In this document: in pieces, positions 12,982-25,337 of the stretch
Numbering within the stretch: the first letter of the stretch is position 1
Layout: each line of letters begins with the position of its first letter
Origin: Cristatella mucedo
Taxonomy: Eukaryota; Bryozoa; Phylactolaemata; Cristatellidae
Assembly: GCA_009760855.2 (NCBI GenBank)
Contig: WPIO01000019.1
Span: forward strand, 310,001 to 374,000
Reading direction: 5' to 3'
Length of the DNA stretch: 64,000 bases
Program-made: the position numbers and the translations under genes
The notes under the pieces: generated by a model
Databases searched by the model: none
Told to the model about the DNA's origin: nothing
The model's input: only the letters and a program-made list of their open reading frames with translations

Positions 12982-13266
12982 CTGTGACGAAGACGGTAGT
13001 TCTTGGAGAACCAATCACAACACTCCCAAAGGAATTTATAGTCTCCAGAGTCATAGTGATATTGTAAACGGTGTTGGATGCCAAGTTCTTTAGCTCTGCG
13101 GTAGTCAACGATTGAAGCACTGTAATTCTGTCCGATGTAAATGGTGACGAATATTCAACATAGAAATATCGAGGAGTTCCGCATACATTCTTAGGTCTTT
13201 CCCACGTAACTTTCATTGAGTTCTTAGTTTGGCTGATTTGACGAATGGATGAAACTGCTTGAGATC
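12982..13266 (-). CDS. FN3-domain exon (type B)
   Basis: This internal exon of 95 codons encodes one FN3 domain. It starts RSQAV or GSQAV (the first codon is split by the intron), has the B-strand tryptophan in MKVTWERPKNVCGTP, strand C as FYVEYSS and the E-F region ELKNLASNTVYNITM. The acceptor is TTTTTAG before GATCTCAAGC and the donor is GTCACAG before GTGAGT. Both boundaries are phase 1. It is clearly paralogous to the exon at 25338-25640: the same start (SQAV), the same cysteine in VCG-x-P, the same VEY and the same L-x-S-N-T-x-Y. Together with its type A neighbour it forms a repeated two-exon unit in one minus-strand gene. Confidence 0.82.
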
Positions 13267-13699
13267 CTAAAAATTAGCAATTCTACCTTTGAAACTTTGC
13301 AGAGCTAAATTATTTATAGGAAAAACTACATTATTAGGCCCGAACTTGACATGAAATTTGCTTTAACTCTTCCGTCAAAATTTGAATAGGAATATGCTAC
13401 AATTCAGTTGCTAAAAGTTGTAGACTTTCCTTTGCAGCTGGGCAAGCGTGACATGCCTTTTTTGCCTGAGCGGAATCCTCCGAACTTCAAAGTAGTAAGA
13501 AACATCGAGCACAGAACCTGAGACTGCTAAGACATTTTCAAAGCTAATCTGTCACGCCTATCTTGTGAATGTGTTTCAATTTACGTTAATTGAAAGTATA
13601 ACCCTTGTTGTATGCGTGCCTGCAACTCTCGTCTTGGTGCCGTTTACTTTTCACTAAACTGTCAACTCCAATCACTGACGATGTATACACACCTAATCA
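13267..13699. other. Intron sequence
   Basis: This is intron between the type B exon and an old LINE relic. No feature is recognised. Confidence 0.4.
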
Positions 13700-14170
13700 C
13701 ACGCGGATCTCTGTCTCTATGCAGCATGTATGCAGTGGAAAACTAGATCGCAGTAAACTAAAATTCAGTGGTGGTAGTAAAGCCAACCTATTAATTATGG
13801 GTATGACGAGTGATTGTCATAAACTGGAAAATCCGGCTCTCTAAATCGACTTAAGCAGAACGTTTCTTGTAGCCGCTGTACAGAATCTGTCAACCATATT
13901 CACAAATGATATTTCATTAGAGGAGCGCATTAGCTCCAAAGTCAAGTCTAATAACTTAAAACTTCGTAATTAAAAAAAAATTAAGGTTTGCTTTGATCAA
14001 GACACATTAGCCAAGCTCCTTCAGACTTGTGTGTGACTCACTATTCATGTTTATCTTCTTTTTCATGCAATAAGACGAGTAATCTCGCTGCAAACCTTTA
14101 CACATAGGCCTATTTGTCCCTAATGTCGTGACTACCAGGTTAGGCTACAAACCTTCATTGGCTGGCCTTG
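13700..14170 (+). mobile_element. Ancient family A-like LINE relic (RT C-terminal part)
   Basis: The segment keeps traces of the family A order: a KANLLIMG motif (nt about 13780-13800) matching KTNLLVMG, then TCATTAGAGGAGCGCATTAG matching the SLDEHIRS region. After that come AGTCAAGTCTAATAACTT, and GATCAAGACACATTAGCCAAG matching DKDTTSKL. Many indels and stops are present. It is one of the most diverged LINE copies in the window. Confidence 0.6.
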
Positions 14171-15600
14171 ACCTGCATAGCGATTTTAAAATTTGTTTAA
14201 TGATTTAATTCATTATTATAGCGACCTAAGATAGCCATGATAGACGCAGAAATCCAACGTTTCTCGGTCGACAGAATTAAGCGGGATCAATAGTCTTGGC
14301 TGGGCGAAAGGCTGAAGTAGGGTGTCGAGTACGTCCGCCTCCTGCGGAGCAGCCAATCAACGGCCTAGCGGACGAAGCTGTGCCGCGAACCCCACACATC
14401 CAATGGTCGTTCGCAACGGCCCGATCCGATTTCCTTCTCTAACCGGTGCTCTGAGCCAAAACCGAATGAACAGTTCGCAAGCAGCCCATCAAATGCTTGT
14501 CGTGCGTAACCGCGCATTCCGTGGAGTGGGCTGGAAGGTTAGGAAGGTAGTTCTCTCATTTGAAGTCCTGACGAAGCAAAGCGTGGCGGCCTAACCCAGA
14601 GTACAGCCAGTAAGCTGTCAATTGAATTCAAATAGGCGGGGACGGCGGTAATTAACCTGTAAATTTCTTGAATGCCGCTGTTTACTGACAATAGGTAAGC
14701 GATAACCAAGCCGGAGGCCAATTAAACTCAGAAGTGTGTGCATTATTCTCAGTTCTACCGTACTTCGCTGTTGGGAGCCGGTTACAGCTTCAGCTTCGAA
14801 AAGGCAAGTCGGCAGTGACGAGGTGCACACGCATCTGCCGCCGAGAACGCTTACATGGGCCCCACTGCCCCGGAAGCCATCGCAGGGAGATTTACCAAGA
14901 CTTTTAACACAGAGCTACGTAGTTGATAGACCTGCTCGCGAGTGCTTGGCGTTTGGTGACGTCGGCAAGCCATTTCAAGAGGCTTCTTGTTTACTTTTAA
15001 GGATGTTTTAATTAATCGTTCTCAAATGTCTATTCAGAGGAGTCGCGGCTTTCAACGGGGTTATCAAGGCGGACAGAGAGGCGCTCCTTCAACATCTGTG
15101 CTCAGGGTCGGCGAATGTCAGCAGACGATTCCAAAGAACCCGACTAGCGGCAAGCCTTCGGCGCGCGGCTGCACGTTCGTCCATTGACGAGCCGGGTCCG
15201 AATTCATTTGCACAGTATTGAAAGCGAGGCTTACTTTCTGCCCGCTGTCGGCGCTCGGTGCTTTAGGTTCTAGTAGAATGGGGAATGAGGAGCTCGTAGT
15301 TTGTGGAGGTTTCAATGAGCATTTACGGGACTCAAAGAGAAGGCCTCGACCCCGGTGCCGAACCCTTAAAGGTCAACGTTGAGCTCTCAAAGCCAAAATT
15401 TCGGCTATGGCCTCGGCTGCAGCTCCTCTTGAACCGCCTGAGAAGGGGCAAGTCCCGGCGGCAGAGCCACCTGATGCTAGTTGAATGCATAGTTTTCACT
15501 TTACTCGTTGAGTCTAAGTATACCTGTTCCAGTACCTGGGACGTAAAGACCTAACCCTGGGCCAAGACTGGGGACCCAGTCGTCAATAACTCTCTATAGT
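14171..15600. other. GC-richer island with unidentified open frames
   Basis: The base composition from about 14270 to 15560 is visibly more GC- and CpG-rich than the surrounding intron. Open frames at 14322-14594 and 14987-15187 look non-random. The second starts MSIQRSRGFQRGYQGGQRG, an arginine/glycine-rich run reminiscent of RGG-type RNA-binding tails. I do not recognise either protein, I see no splice sites that join them, and the frames close quickly. The island could be a decayed processed pseudogene or an unidentified transposable element inserted in the intron. Confidence 0.35.
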
Positions 15601-16499
15601 TCTCCTGCCAGCAGGGTAGTGTATTCCTTGAAGGCTTAATTGTAAGCATTATAAAAACGCCATTAGAAAAAGAGCGGTTGAAAATGTGGACACTAGAAAG
15701 AACCAACAGGTAGAAATGTATTACTCGTGGTTTCTGTTTCTATGGATATTGCTAGCCTTCACGTTGTTCTGCCAGATCACTGGAAAGCCTGGGCACGTCT
15801 TAGTCGACACCTGATGAAATAGCTGATTTTTATACATTTATAAGGCAGCTGAGTTGACACCCCAGAAAGGTAACCATTAAGCAACAATGAAGGCAGCTCA
15901 GCCTGGTCTGAGAGTTGCCGGGTGTATCAGGGTCTGAGACTACCAGCCAAACACGTCTGAACTAGGATGTAGTAGGGCCATCTATGATCTGAGATCTTGG
16001 TGTCTAGTTTCCGGAAAATAAACTTACAAGACAAAATGCCAACAGTTATATAATCTATTTCCTACGCTGCCACTGCAAAAAGTAGAGCATTTCCACAATA
16101 AAATAAAAAGGTATTAAGCGGAGCTCACGAGGAATAAAAAAAAAGTTTCTGTGCGTTAACCGACAGCCAGAGAGCCGCAATTTATTTTCGAAGGATGGGG
16201 AATATAGCATGATTATTTAAAAAATACAACAGAAACACGTTTAAAAAGTTGAAAACACAATGAGTGGTGACGAGAGATGGCCTTCACGTCAAAGGACTTC
16301 ATTGGCTCGCTTTATCGAAAGTGCACGTTCACATTAGTTGTTTCTTAGGATCTAGCTTCCCAGACAATTGCTACCTAGACAGAGATTAAAATCTTTTAAA
16401 TATTCACATTTCATCAGTTGACAGGTATCAAGGAGACTGAGCTGTGAGCACAATAGGGAACATAGCTTGCGAAGTAAACAATAGTGCTCCTCTCGTGGG
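15601..16499. other. Intron sequence, nothing recognised
   Basis: This is AT-rich intron with no supported exon or repeat. Confidence 0.4.
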
Positions 16500-17189
16500 A
16501 CTACTGCATCCGCCTAAACCAGCTATATGCAATTTCGTCGCACCAATCTGGCTTGCTTCAACGAAGGGTATATTAAGAACGTTATTCTCCTAGCTTATCA
16601 GCAGTCGCATTCCAGACTCACAGTTGCCACCCACATGCGAGCATTTAAAAAACAGCCCACTATTTTAGGCCACCGGGATAGATTCTACTATACGCATTCG
16701 CAAGGCCAGAAGAGACGCTTCTTCGACACTGATTGATTTCAAGCTGGAAACAGTCCTTTCTCTATTCATCCTGTCAGCCTCTCCGGTCAGTGCTGACTCA
16801 GAATCATGCCCACCCAGTGGATGTTGCCCGAGTCACCTTCCAGGGGCCAAAGCCAATTGTGCAGGCAGGCAAAGCCGCATGTCATTGATAGAACCCGACC
16901 AGCAAATATCACAGCTCTCGACTGTGATGCAAAAAAGAAGTCTTGCTGGTGACTTCTATTACAATCGAAGACTGCATACAGCCGAAACGTTTTGTATTAC
17001 AATTTTTAAATAACGAGTGATCCCATTATAACTAACATTCATTTTCAACATCAGGCTGGTGCGACTTAGTTCACTCAGCTATGCGGTCAGGTAAGATGGC
17101 AGCATTCACATATTCCTAGCCCGACTTACTCTAAAAGTTTATAAAAGCTATGCCACAGTACAGTTTGTTTTACTAAAGACGTCGAGAGC

Positions 17190-17275
17190 GAAACCTTTAA
17201 GACTCTAACCCATGACGTGAGACATGAAGAGCGAGCACTTTGCCACTAGGCTAACATCCATGGGCAGTTGATAGT
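17190..17275 (-). mobile_element. Degenerate tRNA-like SINE head
   Basis: The segment resembles the tRNA-related part of the SINE family in this window, on the minus strand: CTAACCCATGACGTGAGACATGAAG, then GAGCGAGCAC and a decayed box A region. A homologous segment occurs at 27105-27195, so the insertion predates the segmental duplication. Confidence 0.4.
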
Positions 17276-18542
17276 ATTAGAGCCCATACTAAAGCTCTAT
17301 ATAAGAATGAGTACAGCATGTTTTTCTTAAATTTCTTTACTTGAAGATCGTCAAAGCCGTACCTTAGTAGTGTATATTAGTAGTGTTCAAGTAGTTTAGT
17401 GGGCAATACATTAGCATTAACGTTTTTAAATTAATATTAATATCACGACGGGTACACAATAGAGTAACTTCAGCAACTCTCAATAACGGACAGTTCATTA
17501 CTTCGGGCGACAGCAAAAGGAGTGGTAGTGCATAGAGTGCAAGCTGCTGGAACGAAGTGGCCACCATTTGATAAACCCTTTCGACTTCGCAGAACTATAC
17601 AGTTCTATTAGTTCATTGTTCAATTTCGACAATGACAGTGGATGTTGCAACTAATTATACAATTTATCACATCTGCTCCTCCTGTCCTGTTTCTTATCTT
17701 TGCTATACCATCGTACTGATACTTTACGCATGCCACCACGGACTTAATGCTAACACGACGTTTGTCATAGTGACAGACTTACTAGCAGATTACCTAGTGA
17801 ACCTAGCTCGTTAGCAGTAACCGCTGAGGGCTGCCTGGGTGAGTGTCAGTTTTCAGTGTGTTAAAAGTACTTGCTCAGACTAACTAAGCATAGTGTCAGC
17901 ACCCCTAGCCCTCGGGGAACTACCGAAGCCCTTGGCAGGACAGCACGAGGCAGGAAAGTTTCTTAGGATTATTTAACTCAAATCAGAAATGCGTACTCAT
18001 GAAGATTTATGCCCTCAGCTGACTAAATATGAGTGACAGAGATAAAATTACCCTCCTTCAAGAATGAAGCATCGGACGTCCTAGCTCGGGGCTGTACGAT
18101 CTAAGAAGAGGCCTGCTTTCCCAGTTATTTAGGAGACCTAAGTTTGAGGGTTAAATAATGCTGTAACGCAATGTTTCACCTTTTTCTTAATCTATTAAGT
18201 ACAGTTACAACTGGTACTAGGAAAAGATGAGAAAACATCTGTACATATATGTCGACATAAAGTAATGTTTGAGATAATCCCACTCTTTGAAAATGCCAAG
18301 GATTATATTGTTAAGTCTTTGTTTGTGGTTCAATATATCTGATCTGAAATAAGTAGTCTCTAATGCGAAAAACATGCACATTCTGCAAACAACGATTACA
18401 ATCTTATTTACACGGTGCTAACATGTTGACTCGAGCAAGTGCTGCGAGAGAAAAATAGCAAATTATTCACTAGACTTGGCAAGCTCAAAAGCAAGAAGCA
18501 GCGAATGTAGAAGCACAGCATTACCAGCATAGGGCAACTTAC

Positions 18543-18848
18543 TTTCACACAACGTGGTCTTTTTAATTGTAACTGCTTGTCCGTACTCCACATATTGGTT
18601 CACCAGCCGTCGCACTGCTCTGACACTAATTGTGTACTCACTCTCGGGCAGCAGTGAGAATCTTGAGTGGCTGGTCGTTAGAACATCCTGACATTCAGAG
18701 ATGTCACCCCACGAAATTGCATGGAGCAACGTGATGCATACCTGGTAGGACAGGTCGATATATGTGCCACCTGGTGGCCGATTCCAGCTCAGTGTAAGGG
18801 ATGTTGAGTTTACTTGAGACGCATAAAGATCTCTGACTGAGCCAGGAA
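18543..18848 (-). CDS. FN3-domain exon (type A)
   Basis: This internal exon of 102 codons encodes one FN3 domain. It starts PGSVRDLYASQVN and has LTLSWNRPPGG (B-strand tryptophan), LSYQVCITLL (strand C) and RFSLLPESEYTISVRAV (tyrosine corner and F-strand). It ends VTIKKTTLCE. The acceptor is TTCTTTTTCCAG before TTCCTGGC and the donor is GTGAAA before GTAAGT, giving phase-1 boundaries on both sides. About 60 percent of residues match the exon at 30320-30622 by eye. The domain has an extra pair of cysteines (CIT and SECQ) shared with that paralogue, possibly a domain-specific disulfide. Confidence 0.88.
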
Positions 18849-19080
18849 CTGGAAAAAGAAGTACGTGACGGGCTCTGCAAATACTTCTCATGCTCGTGGA
18901 TTGCGTGGATTGACGGCTAGGGCATCCACTATTTACATCGGATTGAGTTTTTGAATCTAATGGAGCGACTAAATATTGCACTTGCTGTGTGAATATCAAA
19001 AAAGAATCGTTCTTGAGTAAATATGTCACATTCGTACTATTAGATGTCATACAGGAGACCACAGCAGTACAAAACATTTC

Positions 19081-19830
19081 ATAATAGTAATAATAATAAT
19101 ACGCTTGATAAAGAGCCCTCAGATAATAATAAAAATAATAATACTGCACTTTATAAAGCGCCCACAGAGAACTTAATCGCATGCTAGGCGCTTTACATTT
19201 GCTGCAAAGGGAAATGCAATTGAATGGTAAGTAAAATCATGCTTGAATAACAAGCAAAAAAGAATAATCAGAGAACTCAATCTCTCTAGGCGCTTTACAT
19301 TTGCTGCAAAGGGAAATGCAATTGAATGGTGAGTAAAATCATGCTTGACAAACAAACAAAATGAATAACATGGTTAGGGGTGACATGCACAGGGTCAGCA
19401 CGCATAAGCACATCAAGGACAAATTCTATGGACCCACTAAAGGCTGTCCTAAATAGGTGTTTTAAAAAAAAAATTAAATGTTATCTGGTCAGAGATGTTC
19501 TGACGCAGGTCGGGAACGAGTTCCAGGCCTTGGGAGCATACGAACTAAATGCAGGGTCTCCAAAGGATTTAAGGTTTGTACGAGGTATTTGTAGACTGCT
19601 GGATTCCCAATAGCAGGTGGTACGATGCTAGGCCTGAGGGGGGAGTATATCGGAGAGATAGGCTGGAGTCAAAGAATGAAGTGACCTAAAAGTGAGCGAC
19701 AATACCTTAAAGTCAATCCGTTGCTTGACTGGTAGCCAGTGCAATTCGGCGAGAAGTGGAGTAATGTGGCAACTGCGAAGCTCACGATAGACAAGCCTAG
19801 CTGAGGAGCCATACACTTCACAAGGGCAAA
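19081..19830 (-). mobile_element. LINE family A copy with repeated 3' end
   Basis: From the tail inwards this minus-strand copy has (AAT)n tracts at 19086-19100 and 19124-19142. The terminal GATAAAG stem-loop segment occurs more than once: a partial copy at about 19102-19120, a copy at about 19144-19265 and another partial copy at about 19268-19370. Beyond 19370 the normal C-terminal coding part continues (GACATGCACAGGGTCAGCA, then GTTCTGACGCAGGTCGGGAA). It stops near 19830, where it is 5'-truncated. The duplicated 3' UTR could reflect template jumping during reverse transcription or later tandem duplication. Confidence 0.85.
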
Positions 19831-21007
19831 ATTAAGCACATCAACTCATTGGCGATGATCGTATAAAAACAACCAGAAGACTGTAACACGAAAAGGAAAA
19901 TTAACTCAAGCTAAGTAAATAATCAAGAAAAGGCGCATTTTCTGCTTGGTTTCTATGATGTCAGGTTGGATGATGTCACGATACTAGTCGACGGTGAGTT
20001 CCTAACTTATTGTCAACTAAAACTAAAAGTGGGGTTAGCTAATGCTTGAAGCTGTGTATTATTCAGACATATTGACAAGCTACAGAAATAAGAAAAAGTT
20101 ACTACCGATGCTTTTGCCAGACAAGCAAGTACTTCTGATTAGCAGAATGAAAACAATTACGATAGCTAAAACTGAATAGCCCGACATGGAAAGCCTGAGG
20201 ACCAGCTATATCTGCTTAGAAATCTAAAACGGTTGCTGAAAGTGAGCAATAGAACTGTGAAATTGAAATGCTGTCAGATGTGGAGCCAGGGAAGGTTGCA
20301 TATAAGTTTTGAATGTGACATCTGCACTTTGGTAGCAGGTAAGCATAGCTACCTTATATTCAAACATCTACGGGAGTCCGATGGTACTGGCAGTGAGACT
20401 CGGAACAACGTAATCATGGAGCAGCAATAATAGAGAATCAATACGATATATGGTCTCCGGGTCCCACAGCAAGCGCCACGTAAGCAGCTTCACTAATATT
20501 TTAAAGATGAATAATATGAAGCTTCTTCCTCAAGCCGAAAATGGCACTCCCTTAGTGCTAACGACATATTGTGTTTCCTTTTACGTATGCTGCGAATCGC
20601 CACAGCTGAGTTCTTTTGTTTGGTTCTGTAATGTCGATTTAGATAGACGATTAGCCTACAAGCCACAAACATAAGCATTTCAATGTAGTTATCAGCTGGC
20701 AGATATCCAAAATGAACTCCGACACTAAGTACCTATCAAAAAGCTTCACATAGAGCGAGAGAGAGAATCTGCTGAAAATTTGAATATTCGTAAAAAAAGA
20801 AACAATGCAAGTAATGACCGTGACTCGTAAAGGTTGTCGCAAAGCACGATAAAACCTAATGATAGAATGATAGATTTACAACCAAGAACGACGTTAATAG
20901 TCTATCAGATTGGGTTCCTGTAATGAAAAATCGGCTACGAGAGAGCACATACTAATAACGTTCGTGATCTGATGTTTGTGTGTCAGCACCTATACAGCAG
21001 CTGCTGT

Positions 21008-23395
21008 CATTAATAACAATAATGCACTTGATAAAGCATCCTCAGAGAACTTAATCTTTTTCTAGGTGCTTTACATTTGCTGCAAAGGAAAATACATATG
21101 AAAGGTGAGTAAATCATGCTTGAAAAACAAACCAAATGAATAACATGGTTAGGGGTGACATGCACAGGGTCAGCATGCAAATGTGGTTAGTGGCAGCATG
21201 CACGGTGTCAGCACGCATAAAAAAGCACATCAAGGACGAATCACAGGGACCTACTAAATGCTATCCTAAATACGTGTGTTTTTAAGATCCTTTTAAATGT
21301 GGTCAGGTCAGGGGATGTTCTGACGCAGGTTGGGAAGGAGTTCCAGGCTTTGGGAGCATACGAACTAAATGCATGGTCTCCAAAGGATTTCAGGTTTGTA
21401 CGAGGTTTTTCTAGACTGTTGAATTCCGAAAATCTGGTGGTACATTATTGGCCTGATGGGAGAGTATATCGGAGAGATAGACTGGAGCCATAGAATGAAG
21501 GGACCTAAAAGTGAGCGACGAAACCTTGAAGTCGATTCGTTGCTTGACTGATAGCCAGTGCAGGTCGGCGAGAAGTGGTGTGATGTGGCAACTGCAAGGC
21601 TCACGACAGACAGGCCTAGCTGCAGAGTTTTCACCAGCTGCAATCGCCTGATCGCACATGCTGGTAGGCCAGTAAGCAGTGAGTTGCAGAAGTCGAGACC
21701 GGATGTCACGAATGAATGGACCAACTTAGATGTGGTATCCTTATCTAAAGCGGCCCAAATTTTACCAATGTTATGAAGCTGAAAATAGGCAGATTTGACT
21801 GTGGAGCTGATATGGTCGTCTAACGAGTGGTCGCTTTGGAATATGACACCTAGATTACGAGCTGATTCGACAGGAGATATGCTGGCAGAGCCAATTTTGC
21901 ACGTCCGCCTTTCCAATCTCTGAATCGCACTGGGTTTGCCGATAACTAGTAAGTTAGTTTTACGATCGTTTAGTTTTAGAAACTTTGCTGCCATCCATGA
22001 GCGGATGTCATCAATGCTTGCAGTAAGTGAGTTGAGAGAATTTGAGGTGCTCGAAGGCTGGGAGGGATCCAAGCAAAGGTACAACTGAGTGTCATCTGCA
22101 TAGAAGTGAAAGCCTAAATTGTGCTTGGCAATCACGTCAGCAAGAGGGAGAGTATATACAGCTAAAAGAACCGAACCTAGCAAGGAGCCCTGAGGTCCTC
22201 CATATTTCAGAGGTACTTCTGATGATCTATGTCTATTCACGTCAATCCTTTGGAGTCTCCCACTGAGATAGGCTCTGAACCACTGCAGAGCAGTGCCAGT
22301 GATGCCCAGGCGAGATGAGAGGCACTCTAGATGAACTTTGTGATCGATGGTGTCAAAAGCTGCCGAAAGATCAAGCCAAACAAGCAGAGACACTCTAACC
22401 ATGTCTGCATTCCTTAGTAGGTCGTTGTAAACTCTAAGCAATGCTGACTCTGTGGAGTGATTAGCTCTAAAGCCAGACTGGAACTTACTAGCAAGGTGTT
22501 AGGTTTCGATATATGAGTTCAGCTGGTCTGCCACGACCCGTTCCAGTGTTTTCGATAGGAATAGTAGAAGGGAGACTGGGCGGTAGTTGCTTAAGTTCTC
22601 TTGGACTAGTGTCGTTTTCTTGAGAAGTGCCCTGACTACAGCTTTTTCGAAAGGTGCTGGGACATGACCTGAAGCTAATGGCATATTAATGATGTTAGTT
22701 ATGCATGGCAGCAGCAGATCAATGCAACGTAGGAGCAGGACAGTGGGAATATGGTCCAGAGGACTTGTTGTCTTCTTTGATTGAGAAACGAACTTTAGTA
22801 CTAGATCACTGTGACCTGCTTAAATGCAGACATTGAGGTGCAGCCAGGAACCGAGGAACAGCATTCAAGTTTGGAGGTGGTCATCGCAGGGATGGATTCA
22901 CTGATCTTGTCTACCTTCTGCAGAAAGAATCAAGAAAAGCGATCGGCTAGATCATTAAAAGGGTCATCAGGTAAGGAGCTAATCTGGGAACGGTTGAGGA
23001 GATGGTTTATTGTCGATATTAGAATTTTTCGATTGTGCATCTGTGATTCAACAATGTTTTTATAGAAGCTAGACTTGGCCTTTGCTAGGATCGATTGGTA
23101 CGACCTACAGTAGTCTTCATATGCGTGTCGATGGACAGTTAGTCCGGATCTTTTGCATGCTTTTTCAAGCTTTCGTTTAGTAGACCTGGCTAGTTTAATG
23201 TCTGTGGTAAACCACAGGCCGTCTGGGCGGGGGCGCACAGTGCGCTTTGTCAGAGTTGCAAACTTGTCGAGCGTGTCAGCTAGTGTCGTGTTGTAGCTAT
23301 CTACCAATGATGACAGATCGGAGGGAGGACTGAGCAGCAGAGGTGAAGCATGTGAAATACAGCAGGTGTCACACAAGCTCACTATTGGCAACTTG
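21008..23395 (-). mobile_element. LINE family A, longest copy
   Basis: This is the most complete family A element here (about 2.4 kb), 5'-truncated between endonuclease and reverse transcriptase. On the minus strand it holds the linker region with WFTTDIKLARSTKRKLEKA (frame 23418-22930) and then RT block 2 (SNYRPVSLLLFLSKTLE). Next come LDLSAAFDTIDH, a decayed GGPQGSLLGSV in place of GVPQGS, and the intact YADDTQLYL box. The C-terminal region follows, then a terminal stem-loop and a short AAT tract at about 21008-21020. At least two frame changes (about 22690-22930 and about 21640) and in-frame stops at 22499-22501 and 22930-22932 make it non-functional. Confidence 0.92.
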
Positions 23396-23571
23396 ATAGC
23401 TCGTATAATAGAAATCATTGAAAAGCTTTATGTTAGAGGTTGAGAGACACAAGAGATAAATATCGTAATTTAAGAAACATTTCACATGCCAAATGAAGAG
23501 ACAGGCTTTTCTGAAAGTGTTTGGCCATAAAGATGTGCTATTTAGGCAGCTATCTCTAATATCACTAAAGT
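23396..23571. other. Spacer between two LINE copies
   Basis: About 175 bases of AT-rich DNA separate the 5' end of the minus-strand family A copy from the 5' end of the plus-strand family B fragment. The two LINEs point away from each other, each broken at its own 5' end. Confidence 0.5.
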
Positions 23572-24175
23572 AATGCCCTTTTGGCTGGGCTGCCAAAGAA
23601 AGCTATTAGGCCACTGCAGCGAACTCTGATCATAGCTGCAAGGCTAGTCTTCAAGTCCCAGCGGTTTGAGCACATGTCTCCTTTGCTGAAAGTGCTAGGA
23701 TGGATGCCGGTTGAGCAAAGGATACAGAGCAAAGTTCTTACCCTGACCCGCAAGGCCCGCAACGGCTTGGCTCCTTCATACCTAGCTGAACTGCTGCATC
23801 AGTTTCAGCCTCTTTGCGCACCCTCAGGTCCTGTGTGGACAATACATTAGCTGTCCCATTCCTCTGCTTATAGACCGTTGGCTAAGGAAGCTGTAGCTCT
23901 GCAGGTCATAGACTGTGGAACTTGCTTTCACAATTCTTATGCAACGACAACTACTCTCCTACTGCCGGCTATGGCACCTCCTTTTCAGCAGTCCTGAGCT
24001 GCTACTTCTAGGCTACTCACTACCTCAACTGCTCTTATTACCTCTGCCTACGCTTCCAACTTTTTCTTTGTTGCGTGAGATGATGTCTGTTGGCCACCGA
24101 ATGCGCTATACAAAACTCTCCTGCGTAACACCCACATGGTCTTTACAGGAGGAGATACATTACATTACACTAAGC
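23572..24175 (+). mobile_element. LINE family B, 5'-truncated copy
   Basis: This copy begins at LAGLPKKAI (nt 23575) and matches the last 600 bases of the long family B element at 44548-45180, including RTLIIAARLVFKSQRFEHM. It runs to the 3' UTR sequence CTCTCCTGCGTAACACCCAC and the tail GAGATACATTACATTACA. A deletion before the tail removes part of the 3' stem-loop. The coding frame is shifted after about 23840. Confidence 0.9.
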
Positions 24176-25337
24176 AACAGAAATGGTCATCTGTCCGATG
24201 TTGGGATCTCTGGTGCGTCCTTTCAAGAACACCCAATTACGACAAACTGTCGATCATCCAAAGAGGCATCCTCTTGAGATTCTGCGTCAGCAGCCCCTTG
24301 ATGTTACTGATGCCACAGAACCATTAGGACACGATGACAAACCAGGCATGGGAGACCTACATACATAACCGGGGTGCGATAGATAGACACTAACGTAAAA
24401 GACTGAATCGGTTGATGACTTGGATGGCTAGTATTGAAATGCAGTGCTGAAGGTAGCAATAGCTAGATGACCTAGTAAACAGGAGGAACAACTAAGGGCA
24501 GCGCCTATTGCAACAAACGGTTTGAGCACAATGGAAGGGCTCTTTGTAGGCTTTTTCAGCAGTTCGCTGTTGACACTATGGAAGGGATCGCCTCAGCAAA
24601 AAGTTGGCATCAATTTAAAAAATATTGCGAGTTGTTTGGAGGAAATCTGGTGGCGACAGCCACTTATTTTTAGGCTAAAAGTAGTAGCGAAAAATTATCT
24701 ACTAAAACTTGGTAACTGACTTCGAATTGCGACCAATAGTGGACTTCACTAGCAGTGAAACATGCACGGCAGAGTGTTGCATCATGCTGATGTGGCTAGG
24801 ACAAGTGGAAATTCGCCCTTGCTCGTCCTGACGACCATTAAGGATTGAAACGGCTCTACGAGCACTAGCAGGCTTCAATTGATGATTGGTTCAAGCTCGA
24901 TGACAGTGCAAAATAAATTGGTAGGATTTTTAGACAATAACCTAAAGTCTACTGAAGTAAATACTAATAATTCCCAAGGAAAAATTCTTATGGCAATTGA
25001 TTAGTAGACCTGAAAGTCGTTAAGTAAATTCGAAGATGTGCTAAAGTGTAAATGATTCATTGTTGATTATTATCTCATGGCTTAAAGAGCTTTACACTTT
25101 CGAGAATTTAAATAGCAGACTCGTACAGCAAATGCATTTGCATAACATGAAAAATAAATCAAGTTTGGCTTTGACCAGCATCATTTAATTACGTTGAAAC
25201 AGCACCGTGTAAATATTTCTAATCAGTCAGTTCAGCTTCAAAAGTCAAAGCAATGCTGCACACGAGTTCATTATCGTGCGTCTTACGTAAAAATAACTAC
25301 ATCCGGCCTCACAGATGCGAAGGGTAGGCAATCTTAC
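24176..25337. other. Intron sequence, nothing recognised
   Basis: This is intron DNA between the family B tail and the donor of the type B FN3 exon. Only short frames are present and none is supported. Confidence 0.4.

Larger units (their letters stand above)
16500..20500 (-). repeat. Segmental duplication, copy 1 (partner 26430-31560)
   Basis: Matching blocks occur in the same order and orientation as at 26430-31560. Examples are TTATTCTCCTAGCTTATCAGC (16582; 26513), TGCGGTCAGG (about 17080; 27010) and CCTTAGTAGTGTA (about 17360; 27295). Further ones are GCCGAGGGCTGCCTGG-like text (17823; 29553), the FN3 type A exon itself, a conserved 190-nt block just upstream of it, and GCAGGTAAGCATAGCTAC (20335; 31386). 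LINE insertions at 19081-19830 are present only in this copy, so they came after the duplication or were lost from the other copy. Confidence 0.8.
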
